From: Flagellimonas amphidinii
Lineage (GTDB): Bacteria; Bacteroidota; Bacteroidia; Flavobacteriales; Flavobacteriaceae
Length of the DNA: 64,000 bases
Reading direction: 5' to 3'
Assembly (NCBI RefSeq): GCF_013090115.1
Contig: NZ_JABFNN010000037.1
Span: forward strand, 124,001-188,000
Positions within the stretch are counted from its first letter, which is position 1. Each line of letters opens with the position of its first letter. The notes under the pieces were generated by a model that ran no database searches, was not told the origin of the DNA, and saw nothing but the letters and a program-made list of their open reading frames with translations. Below, piece by piece: positions 39,904 through 49,920 of the stretch. Both the position numbers and the translations under genes were made by a program.

Positions 39904-39933
39904 TTTGAAAAATGACTCTATGTCGTACTTTTG
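39904..39933 (+). promoter_or_regulatory. Promoter of the act-cox operon
   Basis: TTTG at 39904-39907 and TACTTTTG at 39926-39933, with 18 nt between, match the Bacteroidota consensus closely. Transcription would start near 39940, about 80 nt before the actA ATG at 40021. Confidence 0.65.
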
Positions 39934-40020
39934 TCACCAATTTTGGTGGGGCAAAATACTATTGTTCTCAGTATCAACAGTAATTATCGTGCCAAAGATT
40001 TCGATAGAAATTTCGTTAAT

Positions 40021-41388
40021 ATGAAAAAGGTTTTATACCGCCATCTATTTTCTAAAGTTTTAGGTTTTTCTCTCCTACTTTTCTCCACTTCATTTTATGC
40101 GCAAGAAGAAGCTGCTGATGCTACTGCAGAGACGGTAACAGCGGAGAGTGCTGCTGGAGGTGACCCCGCGAAGGGAAAACAGTTGTTCAATCAAAATTGT
40201 GCCGCTTGTCATGCCTTGGATCGTAAAATGACCGGTCCTGCTTTGGCTAATGTTGAGTCAAGGTTGTCCGAGGATGAAGGCTTGGATAAGGAGTGGTTGT
40301 ATGCTTGGATTAAAAATAGTCCTGGTGTAATAAGTTCTGGAGATGCCTACGCTAACAAAATTTATGCTGAATACAATCAAGCGGCAATGACGGCTTTTCC
40401 AACATTGTCCAATGAGGATATTGATAATATCTTGGCCTATACCGCTGCTCCTCCATCTAAACCGGCTGTTGTTGCAACTGCTGATGGTGGTGGGAATGCT
40501 TCAGGCGGGGAATCGTCCGGTATTTCAAATGAGTTGATTTTAGGAGCCCTTACTCTAATATTTGCTTTATTGGTGATTATGCTTGTCTTGGTGAACAGGA
40601 CTTTGCGTCGTATTGCTGAGGCCAATGGAGTGGTATTGGAAAAGGAAAAAGCAGAAAAGCGTATTCCAATTTGGAAGGCTTTTGCTCAAAATCAGTTCTT
40701 GGTGCTGGTGACATCTATTTTTCTACTATTGGCTGCTGCTTACTTTGCATATGGTTGGATGATGCAAGTGGGGGTTGATCAGGGCTATGCTCCAGTGCAA
40801 CCAATTCATTATTCGCACAAAATCCATGCTGGTGACAATAAGATTGAATGTAAGTATTGTCACTCATCAGCAAGAGTATCTAAAACTTCAGGCATTCCAT
40901 CTTTGAATGTTTGCATGAACTGTCATAAATCCATTTATCAATATACTGGTAATCCCGAAGGTCCTAGCGCTGAAGATTTGGCAAATGGATATACCAATGA
41001 ATTCTATACGGCTGAAATTAAGAAGTTATATAAAGCTGTTGGATGGGATGAGGAAAACCAAAGATATACAGGTGAAACTCAGCCAGTAGAATGGGTGAGA
41101 ATCCATAATCTGCCAGACTTTGCTTATTTCAATCACTCTCAGCACGTTTCTGTAGCGGGAGTTGAATGTCAGACTTGTCATGGGCCAGTGGAGGAAATGG
41201 AAATCATGTATCAGTATTCCCCTTTGACTATGGGATGGTGTATCAATTGCCACAGAGAGACCAATGTTAAGGTTGAAGGCAATGAGTACTATGAGGCCAT
41301 TCATGCAGAGCTTTCCAAAAAGTATGGTGTTGAGGAATTGACCGCTGCTATGATGGGTGGTTTGGAATGTGGTAAATGTCACTATTAA
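40021..41388 (+). CDS. actA: Alternative complex III, multiheme cytochrome subunit ActA
   Basis: The ATG at 40021 gives 455 residues with a proper signal peptide; upstream in-frame codons lack one. The N-terminal part carries a single CxxCH c-type heme site ('CAACH', about residue 60) in a cytochrome c domain. Then come a low-complexity Gly/Ala stretch, a transmembrane helix and a five-heme ActA domain ('CKYCH', 'CMNCH', 'CQTCH', 'CINCH', 'CGKCH'). The subunit takes electrons from quinol oxidation and passes them on to oxidase. It is the first gene of act-cox, with an N-terminal heme fusion as I know it from related flavobacteria. Confidence 0.9.
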   Translation: MKKVLYRHLFSKVLGFSLLLFSTSFYAQEEAADATAETVTAESAAGGDPAKGKQLFNQNCAACHALDRKMTGPALANVESRLSEDEGLDKEWLYAWIKNSPGVISSGDAYANKIYAEYNQAAMTAFPTLSNEDIDNILAYTAAPPSKPAVVATADGGGNASGGESSGISNELILGALTLIFALLVIMLVLVNRTLRRIAEANGVVLEKEKAEKRIPIWKAFAQNQFLVLVTSIFLLLAAAYFAYGWMMQVGVDQGYAPVQPIHYSHKIHAGDNKIECKYCHSSARVSKTSGIPSLNVCMNCHKSIYQYTGNPEGPSAEDLANGYTNEFYTAEIKKLYKAVGWDEENQRYTGETQPVEWVRIHNLPDFAYFNHSQHVSVAGVECQTCHGPVEEMEIMYQYSPLTMGWCINCHRETNVKVEGNEYYEAIHAELSKKYGVEELTAAMMGGLECGKCHY

Positions 41389-41420
41389 GAATAAAAAGAA
41401 GATAATCTCAGATATATCGT

Positions 41421-44400
41421 ATGGCATCAAACAAAAAATATTGGAAAAGCGTTGAGGAGTTAAATCCTAACGATTCCATTGTTGAGACGCTAAGACAAAA
41501 TGAATTCACTGAACAGATTCCTGTTGATGAGTTTTTAGGAGACAAGGAAAATCTGTCAAATTCTAGCACTAGTAGAAGGGACTTCTTGAAATATGTTGGG
41601 TTCAGTACTGCGGCCGCTACCGTTGCTGCATGTGAGGGCCCAGTGCATAAATCTATTCCTTATGTAATGCAGCCGGACAATATAGTTCCTGGTGTTGCCA
41701 ATTACTATGCTACTACCATTGCAGATGGATTTGATTTTGCGAGTGTACTAGTGAAAACTCGTGAAGGTCGTCCCATTAAAATAGAAAATAATACAGATGC
41801 CAAAGTCAACGGTGGAGCCAATGCTAGAGTGCAAGCTTCTGTTTTGACATTGTATGACAGCAAGAGGGTTCAGGGGCCTATGGGCAACGGAGAGCCTATT
41901 GAATGGAAGGTTTTAGATGCTACGGTTAGGGCTAAACTTGGAAGTTTAAAAGGTTCCAATAAACAAATTGTGTTGTTGACGCAAACCTATGCAAGCCCAT
42001 CTACGGATAAATTAATTGCGGAGTTCAAAGCTGAATTTGGGGACAATGTAAGCCATGTTGTTTACGATGCCATTTCTGAAGATGCTGCTTTGAATGCATT
42101 TATGGCCAATTATGGTGAACGTGCCCTAGCGGATTATGATTTTGAAAAAGCGGATTTGATTGTCTCTTTCGGTGCTGATTTCCTTGGAGATTGGCAAGGA
42201 GGAGGTTATGATACAGGATATGCAAAAGGACGTGTGCCAAAGCATGGTAAAATGTCCAAGCATGTTCAGTTGGAGGCGAATATGTCCTTGACCGGTGCAA
42301 ATGCGGATAAAAGATATCCGATGACTGCCACCCAGCAAAAAATAGCATTGGCTAAATTATACGGTAAACTTAATGGCAGTAACGTTGGAGGGGGAACTTC
42401 TGATGTGGATGCTGCTGTTGATCAGGTTGCTGCCCAAATCAAAAAAGCGGGGAGCAAAGCTGTTGTTGTTACAGGATTGAATGACGTTAATGCGCAGAAT
42501 GTGGTGTTGGCCATCAATAAATTGTTGGCTAGCGAAGCTTTTGATACAGAAAAACCAAAATATGTTCGTCAAGGAGATGTTGCCAAAGTAACAAAGCTGG
42601 TCGCTGATATGAATGCGGGCCGCGTTGGTGCTTTATTGATGGATGGGGTTAATCCTGCTTACACCTTGCCAAATGCAGATGAGTTTGTTGCCGGACTTGA
42701 AAAAGTTGATGTTTCTGTTGCCTTTGCATTTAATAATGATGAAACTGCACAAGCTTCAAAATATGTAGGTGCGGCATCCCATTACTTGGAGTCTTGGGGT
42801 GATACACAGATTAAAAAAGGTCATTATAGCTTGATGCAACCTGCTATCCGCGAACTTTTTGATACCAAACAGTTCCAAACTGCTTTGCTAACATGGATGG
42901 GCAGTGAAAAAACATATTATGAATACATCAAGGAGACTTGGGATGCTGATGTGCTTCAAGGTGCCTCTTGGAACAAAACATTGCAAGATGGTGTGTTCAT
43001 TCCTGCTGCGGTTGTTGCTGATGGTGAAGAAGCTGTTGCTACGGTTGTTGAGGAAGAAGAAGGTGCTGAGCCAAATATAGCGCCAATTGCCTCTGCAATT
43101 CGTTCTTTGGTGAATTCAACCAGTGCTGGAACCGAATTGGTTTTATATTCCAAAACTGGAATGGGGGATGGTCGTCAGGCCAATAATCCTTGGTTGCAAG
43201 AATTCCCTGATCCTATTTCAAGAGTTTCTTGGGACAATTACGTGACTGTTTCCAAAGCTGATGCTGAAAAATGGGATCTTGAAAATTATGCAGTTGCTAA
43301 TGGTGGTGTAAACGGTAGCTATGTTAAGCTTACTGTTGATGGGAAAGTGTTGGACAATGTTCCTGTGATTGTGCAGCCCGGTCAAAAGGATGGTACTGTT
43401 GGTCTTTCTTTTGGATACGGTAAAAAAGCTGGAATGCAATCAGAAATGGCAACAGGGGTAAATGCATTTGCACTATATAATAATTTCTCAGATGTGCAGT
43501 CCGTTACTGTTGAAAAAGCTGCTGGGGAGCATGAATTTGCATGTATTCAACAACATAAAACCTTAATGGGTAGAGGAGATATCATCAAGGAAACTACCTT
43601 GGAAATCTTCAATACCAAAGACCACCATGAGTGGAACCCAATGCCTCATGTAAGCTTGGACCATCAAGAAATACCTGTTACATCTCCTGATGCTGATTTG
43701 TGGGAAGAATTTGATCGTTCCATCGGGCATCACTTCAATCTATCCATAGACTTGAATGCTTGTACGGGTTGTGGAGCTTGTGTAATTGCATGTCATGCAG
43801 AAAACAATGTTCCAGTAGTTGGAAAACAAGAAATTCGCCGCTCAAGAGATATGCACTGGTTGCGTATTGATAGATATTACTCTTCCGAAGATACCTTTGA
43901 AGAAGATAATGAGAAGAAGGAAGGAATGGATGGTCTTTGGGGAGATAATGGTTCCTTGGGAGGTTTCAGGGAAATGGAAGATCCTTCCGCGAACCCACAG
44001 GTGGCTTTCCAACCTGTAATGTGTCAGCACTGTAACCACGCTCCTTGTGAAACTGTATGTCCTGTAGCTGCTACCTCGCATGGTAGACAAGGACAAAACC
44101 ATATGGCATATAACCGTTGTGTGGGTACTAGATACTGTGCCAACAACTGTCCATATAAAGTACGTCGTTTCAACTGGTTCTTGTACAGTGATAATGATGA
44201 GTTCAATTTTAACATGAACAATGACTTGGGTAAAATGGTCATCAACCCAGATGTGAATGTTAGGTCTAGAGGGGTTATGGAGAAATGTTCTATGTGTATC
44301 CAAATGACCCAAAAAACCATCTTGGATGCCAAGAGAGAAGGCAGAACCATCAAAGACGGAGAGTTCCAGACGGCATGTTCAGCGGCTTGTAGCAGTGGAG

Positions 44401-44546
44401 CAATGGTCTTTGGGGACATTAACGATAAAGAAAGCAAGGTTGCCGAGTTGAAAGAAGATGATAGAATGTACCACTTGTTGGAGCATGTGGGTACAAAACC
44501 CAATGTGTTCTATCATGTTAAGGTAAGAAACACCAACGAGGCTTAA
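41421..44546 (+). CDS. actB: Alternative complex III, iron-sulfur subunit ActB
   Basis: The 1041-residue subunit has a twin-arginine signal ('SRRDFLKYVGFSTAAA') and a long molybdopterin-oxidoreductase-like domain (to about 760) that in this family does not bind the cofactor. A ferredoxin-like domain with four cysteine clusters follows ('CTGCGACVIACHAENNVP', 'CQHCNHAPCETVCPVAAT', 'CVGTRYCANNCPYKVRRF', 'CSMCIQMTQ'). It relays electrons between quinol site and hemes. Its length and order match the ActB1/ActB2 fusion common in Bacteroidota. Confidence 0.92.
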   Translation: MASNKKYWKSVEELNPNDSIVETLRQNEFTEQIPVDEFLGDKENLSNSSTSRRDFLKYVGFSTAAATVAACEGPVHKSIPYVMQPDNIVPGVANYYATTIADGFDFASVLVKTREGRPIKIENNTDAKVNGGANARVQASVLTLYDSKRVQGPMGNGEPIEWKVLDATVRAKLGSLKGSNKQIVLLTQTYASPSTDKLIAEFKAEFGDNVSHVVYDAISEDAALNAFMANYGERALADYDFEKADLIVSFGADFLGDWQGGGYDTGYAKGRVPKHGKMSKHVQLEANMSLTGANADKRYPMTATQQKIALAKLYGKLNGSNVGGGTSDVDAAVDQVAAQIKKAGSKAVVVTGLNDVNAQNVVLAINKLLASEAFDTEKPKYVRQGDVAKVTKLVADMNAGRVGALLMDGVNPAYTLPNADEFVAGLEKVDVSVAFAFNNDETAQASKYVGAASHYLESWGDTQIKKGHYSLMQPAIRELFDTKQFQTALLTWMGSEKTYYEYIKETWDADVLQGASWNKTLQDGVFIPAAVVADGEEAVATVVEEEEGAEPNIAPIASAIRSLVNSTSAGTELVLYSKTGMGDGRQANNPWLQEFPDPISRVSWDNYVTVSKADAEKWDLENYAVANGGVNGSYVKLTVDGKVLDNVPVIVQPGQKDGTVGLSFGYGKKAGMQSEMATGVNAFALYNNFSDVQSVTVEKAAGEHEFACIQQHKTLMGRGDIIKETTLEIFNTKDHHEWNPMPHVSLDHQEIPVTSPDADLWEEFDRSIGHHFNLSIDLNACTGCGACVIACHAENNVPVVGKQEIRRSRDMHWLRIDRYYSSEDTFEEDNEKKEGMDGLWGDNGSLGGFREMEDPSANPQVAFQPVMCQHCNHAPCETVCPVAATSHGRQGQNHMAYNRCVGTRYCANNCPYKVRRFNWFLYSDNDEFNFNMNNDLGKMVINPDVNVRSRGVMEKCSMCIQMTQKTILDAKREGRTIKDGEFQTACSAACSSGAMVFGDINDKESKVAELKEDDRMYHLLEHVGTKPNVFYHVKVRNTNEA

Positions 44547-44577
44547 TCAATAAAAAGAAGTAATTAGAAGATAAATT

Positions 44578-46305
44578 ATGGCGTCGCATTACGAAGCACC
44601 TATTCGAAAGCCCTTAGTACTTGGAGATAAAGGATACCACGATGTATCTGTGGATATCGCCGGTCCAGTTGAGGGAAAGGCCAATAAGCAATGGTGGATT
44701 GTGTTCACCATAGCATTGGTGGCATTCCTTTGGGGTCTAGGATGTATTATTTATACCATTTCCACAGGTATTGGGGTTTGGGGTCTTAACCGAACTGTTA
44801 ACTGGGCCTGGGATATTACAAACTTCGTTTGGTGGGTAGGTATTGGTCACGCAGGAACGCTGATTTCAGCGGTATTGTTACTTTTCCGCCAAAAATGGAG
44901 AATGGCAATCAACCGTTCTGCGGAGGCAATGACTATCTTCTCGGTAATTCAGGCCGGATTGTTTCCCATCATTCACATGGGGCGTCCTTGGTTGGCTTAC
45001 TGGGTACTTCCAATTCCTAACCAATTTGGTTCGCTTTGGGTAAACTTTAATTCACCGCTACTTTGGGACGTATTTGCGATATCAACCTATCTTTCGGTTT
45101 CATTGGTTTTCTGGTGGACAGGACTTTTGCCAGATTTCGCCATGATTCGCGATAGGGCCATTAAACCATTTCAAAAGAAAATATACAGCCTGTTGAGCTT
45201 TGGTTGGACAGGTAGAGCTAAGGATTGGCAACGTTTTGAGGAAGTTTCCTTGGTATTGGCCGGTTTGGCCACGCCTTTGGTGCTTTCCGTACACACTATT
45301 GTATCCTTTGACTTTGCTACATCGGTAATTCCAGGATGGCATACCACTATTTTTCCACCATACTTTGTTGCAGGTGCAATTTTCTCTGGATTTGCCATGG
45401 TGAATACACTTTTGATCATCATGAGAAAGGTGTGTAATCTAGAGTCTTATATTACTGTGCAGCATATAGAGCTGATGAACATCGTAATCATGATTACTGG
45501 TTCTATAGTAGGATGTGCCTATATTACAGAGTTGTTCATAGCATGGTATTCAGGTGTCGAATACGAACAGTATGCATTCTTGAATAGAGCGACAGGGCCT
45601 TACTGGTGGGCATATTGGTCCATGATGACCTGTAACGTGTTCTCGCCTCAATTCATGTGGTTCAAAAAATTGAGAACCAGTATTATGTTCTCTTTCTTTA
45701 TTTCCATAGTGGTGAATATAGGAATGTGGTTTGAACGTTTTGTGATTATCGTTACCTCTTTACATAGGGATTACTTGCCATCTTCTTGGACGATGTTCTC
45801 CCCAACTTTTGTGGATATCGGAATCTTCATTGGTACCATAGGGTTCTTCTTTGTATTGTTCCTATTATACTCCAGAACATTCCCAGTAATTGCTCAAGCA
45901 GAAGTAAAATCTATTTTGAAATCTTCTGGAGAGCGTTACAAAAAATTAAGAGATGCAGGTAAGCCTCTGTACGAAATGCCTGCAAAAGGAAAATCAAAAA
46001 AGGCAGACGAAGCTCCGGTTGAAGAAAAGTTCGAAGCAGATGAAAAACAGGTGTCATCACTTTTAGATGCTATCGGAACGTTTGATGCGGATAAAGAAAT
46101 ACCGGATGATTTGAAAAAAGTAAAAGGCATTGGTCCACAAATGGAACAGACTTTGAACCAGATAGGCATTTTTACCTTCGCTCAAGTAAGTAAAATGACC
46201 CAAAAGGAATATGATCTGTTGGATTCCATCACTGGTTCCTTCCCAGGAAGGGCACAACGAGATGATTGGGCTGGACAGGCAAAAAAATTAAACGATAAAA
46301 AGTAA
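44578..46305 (+). CDS. actC: Alternative complex III, quinol subunit ActC, with C-terminal helix-hairpin-helix
   Basis: The 575-residue protein has an NrfD/PsrC-like core with about ten transmembrane helices (residues 35-430) that holds the quinol site. It is followed by a Lys/Ala linker and an extra domain of about 65 residues at the end with 'LKKVKGIGPQMEQTLNQIGIFTFAQVSKMT' split around the KGIGP hairpin. This is a helix-hairpin-helix fold of the kind used for protein or nucleic-acid contacts. Such a tail is not part of the minimal ActC, and its role here is unknown. Confidence 0.92.
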   Translation: MASHYEAPIRKPLVLGDKGYHDVSVDIAGPVEGKANKQWWIVFTIALVAFLWGLGCIIYTISTGIGVWGLNRTVNWAWDITNFVWWVGIGHAGTLISAVLLLFRQKWRMAINRSAEAMTIFSVIQAGLFPIIHMGRPWLAYWVLPIPNQFGSLWVNFNSPLLWDVFAISTYLSVSLVFWWTGLLPDFAMIRDRAIKPFQKKIYSLLSFGWTGRAKDWQRFEEVSLVLAGLATPLVLSVHTIVSFDFATSVIPGWHTTIFPPYFVAGAIFSGFAMVNTLLIIMRKVCNLESYITVQHIELMNIVIMITGSIVGCAYITELFIAWYSGVEYEQYAFLNRATGPYWWAYWSMMTCNVFSPQFMWFKKLRTSIMFSFFISIVVNIGMWFERFVIIVTSLHRDYLPSSWTMFSPTFVDIGIFIGTIGFFFVLFLLYSRTFPVIAQAEVKSILKSSGERYKKLRDAGKPLYEMPAKGKSKKADEAPVEEKFEADEKQVSSLLDAIGTFDADKEIPDDLKKVKGIGPQMEQTLNQIGIFTFAQVSKMTQKEYDLLDSITGSFPGRAQRDDWAGQAKKLNDKK

Positions 46306-46307
46306 TT

Positions 46308-46835
46308 ATGGCATCAAAAGTTATACAGGCACTTTATAATGATGACGACATATTGATGCATGCCGTAAAAAAAGTAAGGGCAGAGCACCATCATATTGAG
46401 GAAGTGTATACTCCTTTCCCTGTGCATGGTTTGGACAAAGCCATGGGATTGGAGGATACCCGAATAGCAATTACTTCCTTCATGTACGGATGTTTGGGTC
46501 TTACGGTTGCCATCGTTATGATGAACTATATCATGATTGAGGATTGGCCGCAGGATATTGGTGGTAAACCGAGCTTTAGCTATTTGGAAAACATGCCGGC
46601 TTTTGTGCCAATCATGTTTGAGCTTACAGTATTCTTTGCTGCTCACTTGATGGTAATAACCTTTTACTTAAGAAGTAGAATGTGGCCTTTCAAAAAAGCG
46701 GAGAACCCAGATAAGCGTACTACTGATGATCATTTTTTAATGGAAATCGGAGTGCATGATAACGAAAAGGAACTTACAGATTTGTTGTGGGAAACAGGGG
46801 CTGTGGAAATAAATGTTACAGAAAAGGATTCTTAA
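46308..46835 (+). CDS. actD: Alternative complex III, subunit ActD
   Basis: The 175-residue DUF3341-type subunit has two transmembrane helices in the middle ('SFMYGCLGLTVAIVMMNYIM' and 'VPIMFELTVFFAAHLMVITFY') and soluble ends. It starts 2 bp after actC and abuts actE. It is a structural subunit of the quinol:cytochrome c oxidoreductase. There are no cofactor motifs, as expected. Confidence 0.9.
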   Translation: MASKVIQALYNDDDILMHAVKKVRAEHHHIEEVYTPFPVHGLDKAMGLEDTRIAITSFMYGCLGLTVAIVMMNYIMIEDWPQDIGGKPSFSYLENMPAFVPIMFELTVFFAAHLMVITFYLRSRMWPFKKAENPDKRTTDDHFLMEIGVHDNEKELTDLLWETGAVEINVTEKDS

Positions 46836-46839
46836 TACT

Positions 46840-47409
46840 ATGAAGCATTTAGGTAAAATAAGTATGATTTTGGTTTTGGTACTGTTTGTGGCGGCTTGTG
46901 CCGATAAAAACAGACCTAACTATCAATACATGCCAAACATGTACGAATCCGTGGGGTATGAAACCTATGAAGGAGTGGATAATGGATTGTTTCCTGATGG
47001 TACAGAAGCTTTATTGCCCCCAGACAATACGGTTTCCAGAAACTGGTTGCCATACGAATTTGAAAACACACCAGAGGGTAAGGATTTGGCAAGGTTGAAT
47101 ACAAGTCCTTTAGATTCTTTACAGTCTGAAACCAATTTGGCCAAAGGGAAAGAATTGTATGATATTTATTGTGCTATTTGCCATGGCTCTAAAGGAGACG
47201 GACAAGGAAATTTGGTGAAACGAGAAAAAATATTGGGTGTTCCAACCTATGCTGATGCAGCACGTAACATTACCGTTGGTACTACTTACCACACCATTTA
47301 TTATGGATTGAATTCCATGGGATCTTACGCATCTCAATTCGCAAGCGAAGAAGAAATGTGGCAAGTTTCCGAATATGTTATCAAATTAAAGGAAGACCTA
47401 ACAAAATAA
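46840..47409 (+). CDS. actE: Alternative complex III, monoheme lipoprotein ActE
   Basis: It has 189 residues from the ATG at 46840 (an earlier frame start at 46813 overlaps actD and has no signal). The signal ends at the lipobox 'LFVAAC', so it is a lipoprotein. A single heme site is 'CAICHGSKGDGQG' (about residue 112) with the downstream Met region 'NSMGSYASQF'. It is the mobile electron carrier of the complex. Confidence 0.9.
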   Translation: MKHLGKISMILVLVLFVAACADKNRPNYQYMPNMYESVGYETYEGVDNGLFPDGTEALLPPDNTVSRNWLPYEFENTPEGKDLARLNTSPLDSLQSETNLAKGKELYDIYCAICHGSKGDGQGNLVKREKILGVPTYADAARNITVGTTYHTIYYGLNSMGSYASQFASEEEMWQVSEYVIKLKEDLTK

Positions 47410-47426
47410 TAGGATAAGAGTAAACT

Positions 47427-48782
47427 ATGTACACCTTTTCAAACAGACTTAAAATAGGATCTTTCATTGCTATGGGCCTTGGGCTTATATTGTTGGCAAT
47501 TGGTTTTGTGTCTGCTCCTTCTACTGTGGAAGAAGCCAAAGCTATTGTTGCTTCTGCCCATGATGATGGTCACGGAGGAGGGCATGCAGAGGAAACTGTA
47601 AGCCATGGGGAAGATCAAGGACATGGAGAGAGCACAGCACACGGAGAAGAAGCTACACATGGAGAGGGGCATGATGCTTCCCACGATGAACATTTGCTTC
47701 ACCAACTACAAAATAGACCTTGGTCCGCACTGTATGTGGCCGCATTCTTTTTCTTTATGATTGCTCTTGGAGTATTGGCGTTCTATGCAATACAAAGAGC
47801 TGCCCAAGCAGGATGGTCACCATTATTGTTTAGAGTAATGGAGGGTATTACTTCTTATTTAGTGCCCGGTGGTATTATCGTGTTTGTAATTTTGGTTCTT
47901 TCCGTGCTGCACATGAATCATATGTTCGTTTGGATGGATGCTGATGTAGTTGCCCACGATGAACTATTACAAGGTAAATCGGGATACCTTGACCCAACTT
48001 TCTTTTTGGTGAGAGCTGCGATTTTCTTGGGTGGATGGATTTTCTACCGTGAATATTCCAGAAAACTATCTTTAGCTCAAGATGAATCTGATGATGACTC
48101 CAACTTTGTAAAAAACTTTAGATGGTCCGCAGGATTCTTGGTGTTTTATTTGGTCACTGAGTCTATGATGTCATGGGATTGGATCATGAGTTTGGATCCC
48201 CACTGGTTCAGTACGTTATTTGGATGGTATGTGTTTGCCAGTATGTTTGTTTCTGGTATCACGGTTATCGCAATGGTTTCCATCTATTTAAAATCAAAAG
48301 GATACTTAGAAGATGTCAATGATAGCCATATTCACGATTTAGCCAAGTTCATGTTCGGGATAAGTATTTTCTGGACTTACCTTTGGTTCGCCCAATTCAT
48401 GTTGATTTGGTATGCCAACATTCCTGAAGAAGTTACCTATTTCGTAACTCGAATTGAAAATTATAAATTACCATTCTTTGGTATGCTGGCATTGAATTTT
48501 ATTTTCCCATTATTGGTGTTGATGAATAGTGACTATAAGAGAGTAAACTGGTTTGTGATCATGACAGGTTTGGTAGTGCTTTTTGGCCATTATTTGGACA
48601 TATTCAACATGGTAATGCCTGCAACAGTGGGAGACCAATGGCATATAGGATTACCTGAAATTGGAGGAATACTATTTTTTGGAGGATTGTTTGTGTTCTG
48701 GGTGTTCAATACATTGACCAAGGCACCACTGCAACCCAAGAGAAATCCATTTATTGAGGAAAGTAGACATTTTCATTATTAA
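47427..48782 (+). CDS. actF: Alternative complex III, subunit ActF
   Basis: The 451-residue integral membrane subunit has about ten transmembrane helices, is homologous to ActC and lacks heme. Between the first and second helices is an unusual His/Gly/Glu-rich loop (residues about 45-95) which could bind metal (repeated 'HGE'). It completes the act gene set in the order A-B-C-D-E-F, followed by the oxidase genes. Confidence 0.9.
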   Translation: MYTFSNRLKIGSFIAMGLGLILLAIGFVSAPSTVEEAKAIVASAHDDGHGGGHAEETVSHGEDQGHGESTAHGEEATHGEGHDASHDEHLLHQLQNRPWSALYVAAFFFFMIALGVLAFYAIQRAAQAGWSPLLFRVMEGITSYLVPGGIIVFVILVLSVLHMNHMFVWMDADVVAHDELLQGKSGYLDPTFFLVRAAIFLGGWIFYREYSRKLSLAQDESDDDSNFVKNFRWSAGFLVFYLVTESMMSWDWIMSLDPHWFSTLFGWYVFASMFVSGITVIAMVSIYLKSKGYLEDVNDSHIHDLAKFMFGISIFWTYLWFAQFMLIWYANIPEEVTYFVTRIENYKLPFFGMLALNFIFPLLVLMNSDYKRVNWFVIMTGLVVLFGHYLDIFNMVMPATVGDQWHIGLPEIGGILFFGGLFVFWVFNTLTKAPLQPKRNPFIEESRHFHY

Positions 48783-48814
48783 TACGATTAGATTAAGTCT
48801 TAGATAGATATACA

Positions 48815-49873
48815 ATGACGGCATTATTAACATTGACTGTTTTAGTACTGGTAGCAATTGCAATCTGGCAAATGACCAAGATTTTTGAATTGTCTCAAGT
48901 CAAAACAGCGAACACAGAGATAGCAAATGATTCCGATAACAAGAATAACGGATATTTACTATTTGGCTTCCTGATTTTTATCTACGGAATTACCATATTC
49001 AGTTTTGCAAAATATTCTAAAGTATTATTGCCAGAAGCTTCTTCGGCTCACGGAGGAGAGTATGACCAACTGATGTGGGTGTCATTTGCAATTATATTTT
49101 TTGTGCAGACCATTACACAGTTCCTATTGCACTATTTCGGGTATAAATATCGTGGCGAAAAAGGCAGAAAGGCTCTTTTCTTTGCTGATAATGACCGTTT
49201 GGAGTTTATCTGGACCATTATTCCAGTAATAGTATTGGCTGGTTTGATCTTGTGGGGGTTATATACGTGGACCAATATCATGGACATCAATGATGAGGAT
49301 GATCCTCTAATTGTAGAGTTATATGCCCAACAGTTTAACTGGACGGCACGTTACGGAGGAGATGATAATGTTTTAGGGGATGCAAGTGTACGTTTGATCG
49401 ATATTGATAGAGCCAATGTACTTGGCTTAGATGAGGCAGACCCTAATAGTAACGATGATGTAATCGTGAAGGAATTACACTTGCCAGTAGGTAGAAAAGT
49501 GAATTTTATGATGAGATCTCAGGATGTATTGCATTCGGCTTACATGCCCCACTTTAGAGCACAAATGAATTGCGTGCCTGGAATGGTGACTCAGTTCTCA
49601 TTCACTCCAACAGTAACCACTGAGGAAATGCGATTAAATCCTGATGTTGTGGATAAGGTGAAAAGAACCAACGCCCTACGTGCAAAGTGGGCTGCAGAAG
49701 GTAAACCTAATACCGATCCATGGGAATTTGATTATGTACTACTTTGCAACAAAATCTGTGGAAAGTCACATTACAACATGCAGATGAAGATTATTGTGGA
49801 GACAGAAGAAGAATTCAACAAGTGGATGGCTGAGCAAACAACTTTTAAGGAAACTGTAGCTCCAGTTCAATAA
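48815..49873 (+). CDS. coxB: Cytochrome c oxidase subunit II
   Basis: The 352-residue protein has N-terminal transmembrane helices, then the periplasmic CuA domain with 'HSAYMPHFRAQMNCVPGM' and the 'CNKICGKSHYNM' motif (C-x3-C-x3-H-x2-M), which carries two Cys, His and Met ligands. It receives electrons from the ActE-type carrier and passes them to subunit I. It has no C-terminal cytochrome c domain. It lies between actF and coxA. Confidence 0.94.
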   Translation: MTALLTLTVLVLVAIAIWQMTKIFELSQVKTANTEIANDSDNKNNGYLLFGFLIFIYGITIFSFAKYSKVLLPEASSAHGGEYDQLMWVSFAIIFFVQTITQFLLHYFGYKYRGEKGRKALFFADNDRLEFIWTIIPVIVLAGLILWGLYTWTNIMDINDEDDPLIVELYAQQFNWTARYGGDDNVLGDASVRLIDIDRANVLGLDEADPNSNDDVIVKELHLPVGRKVNFMMRSQDVLHSAYMPHFRAQMNCVPGMVTQFSFTPTVTTEEMRLNPDVVDKVKRTNALRAKWAAEGKPNTDPWEFDYVLLCNKICGKSHYNMQMKIIVETEEEFNKWMAEQTTFKETVAPVQ

Positions 49874-49920
49874 GATAGGCTAGAAAAAGATACACGGATA
49901 CTAAAAAAAATAAAACGATT

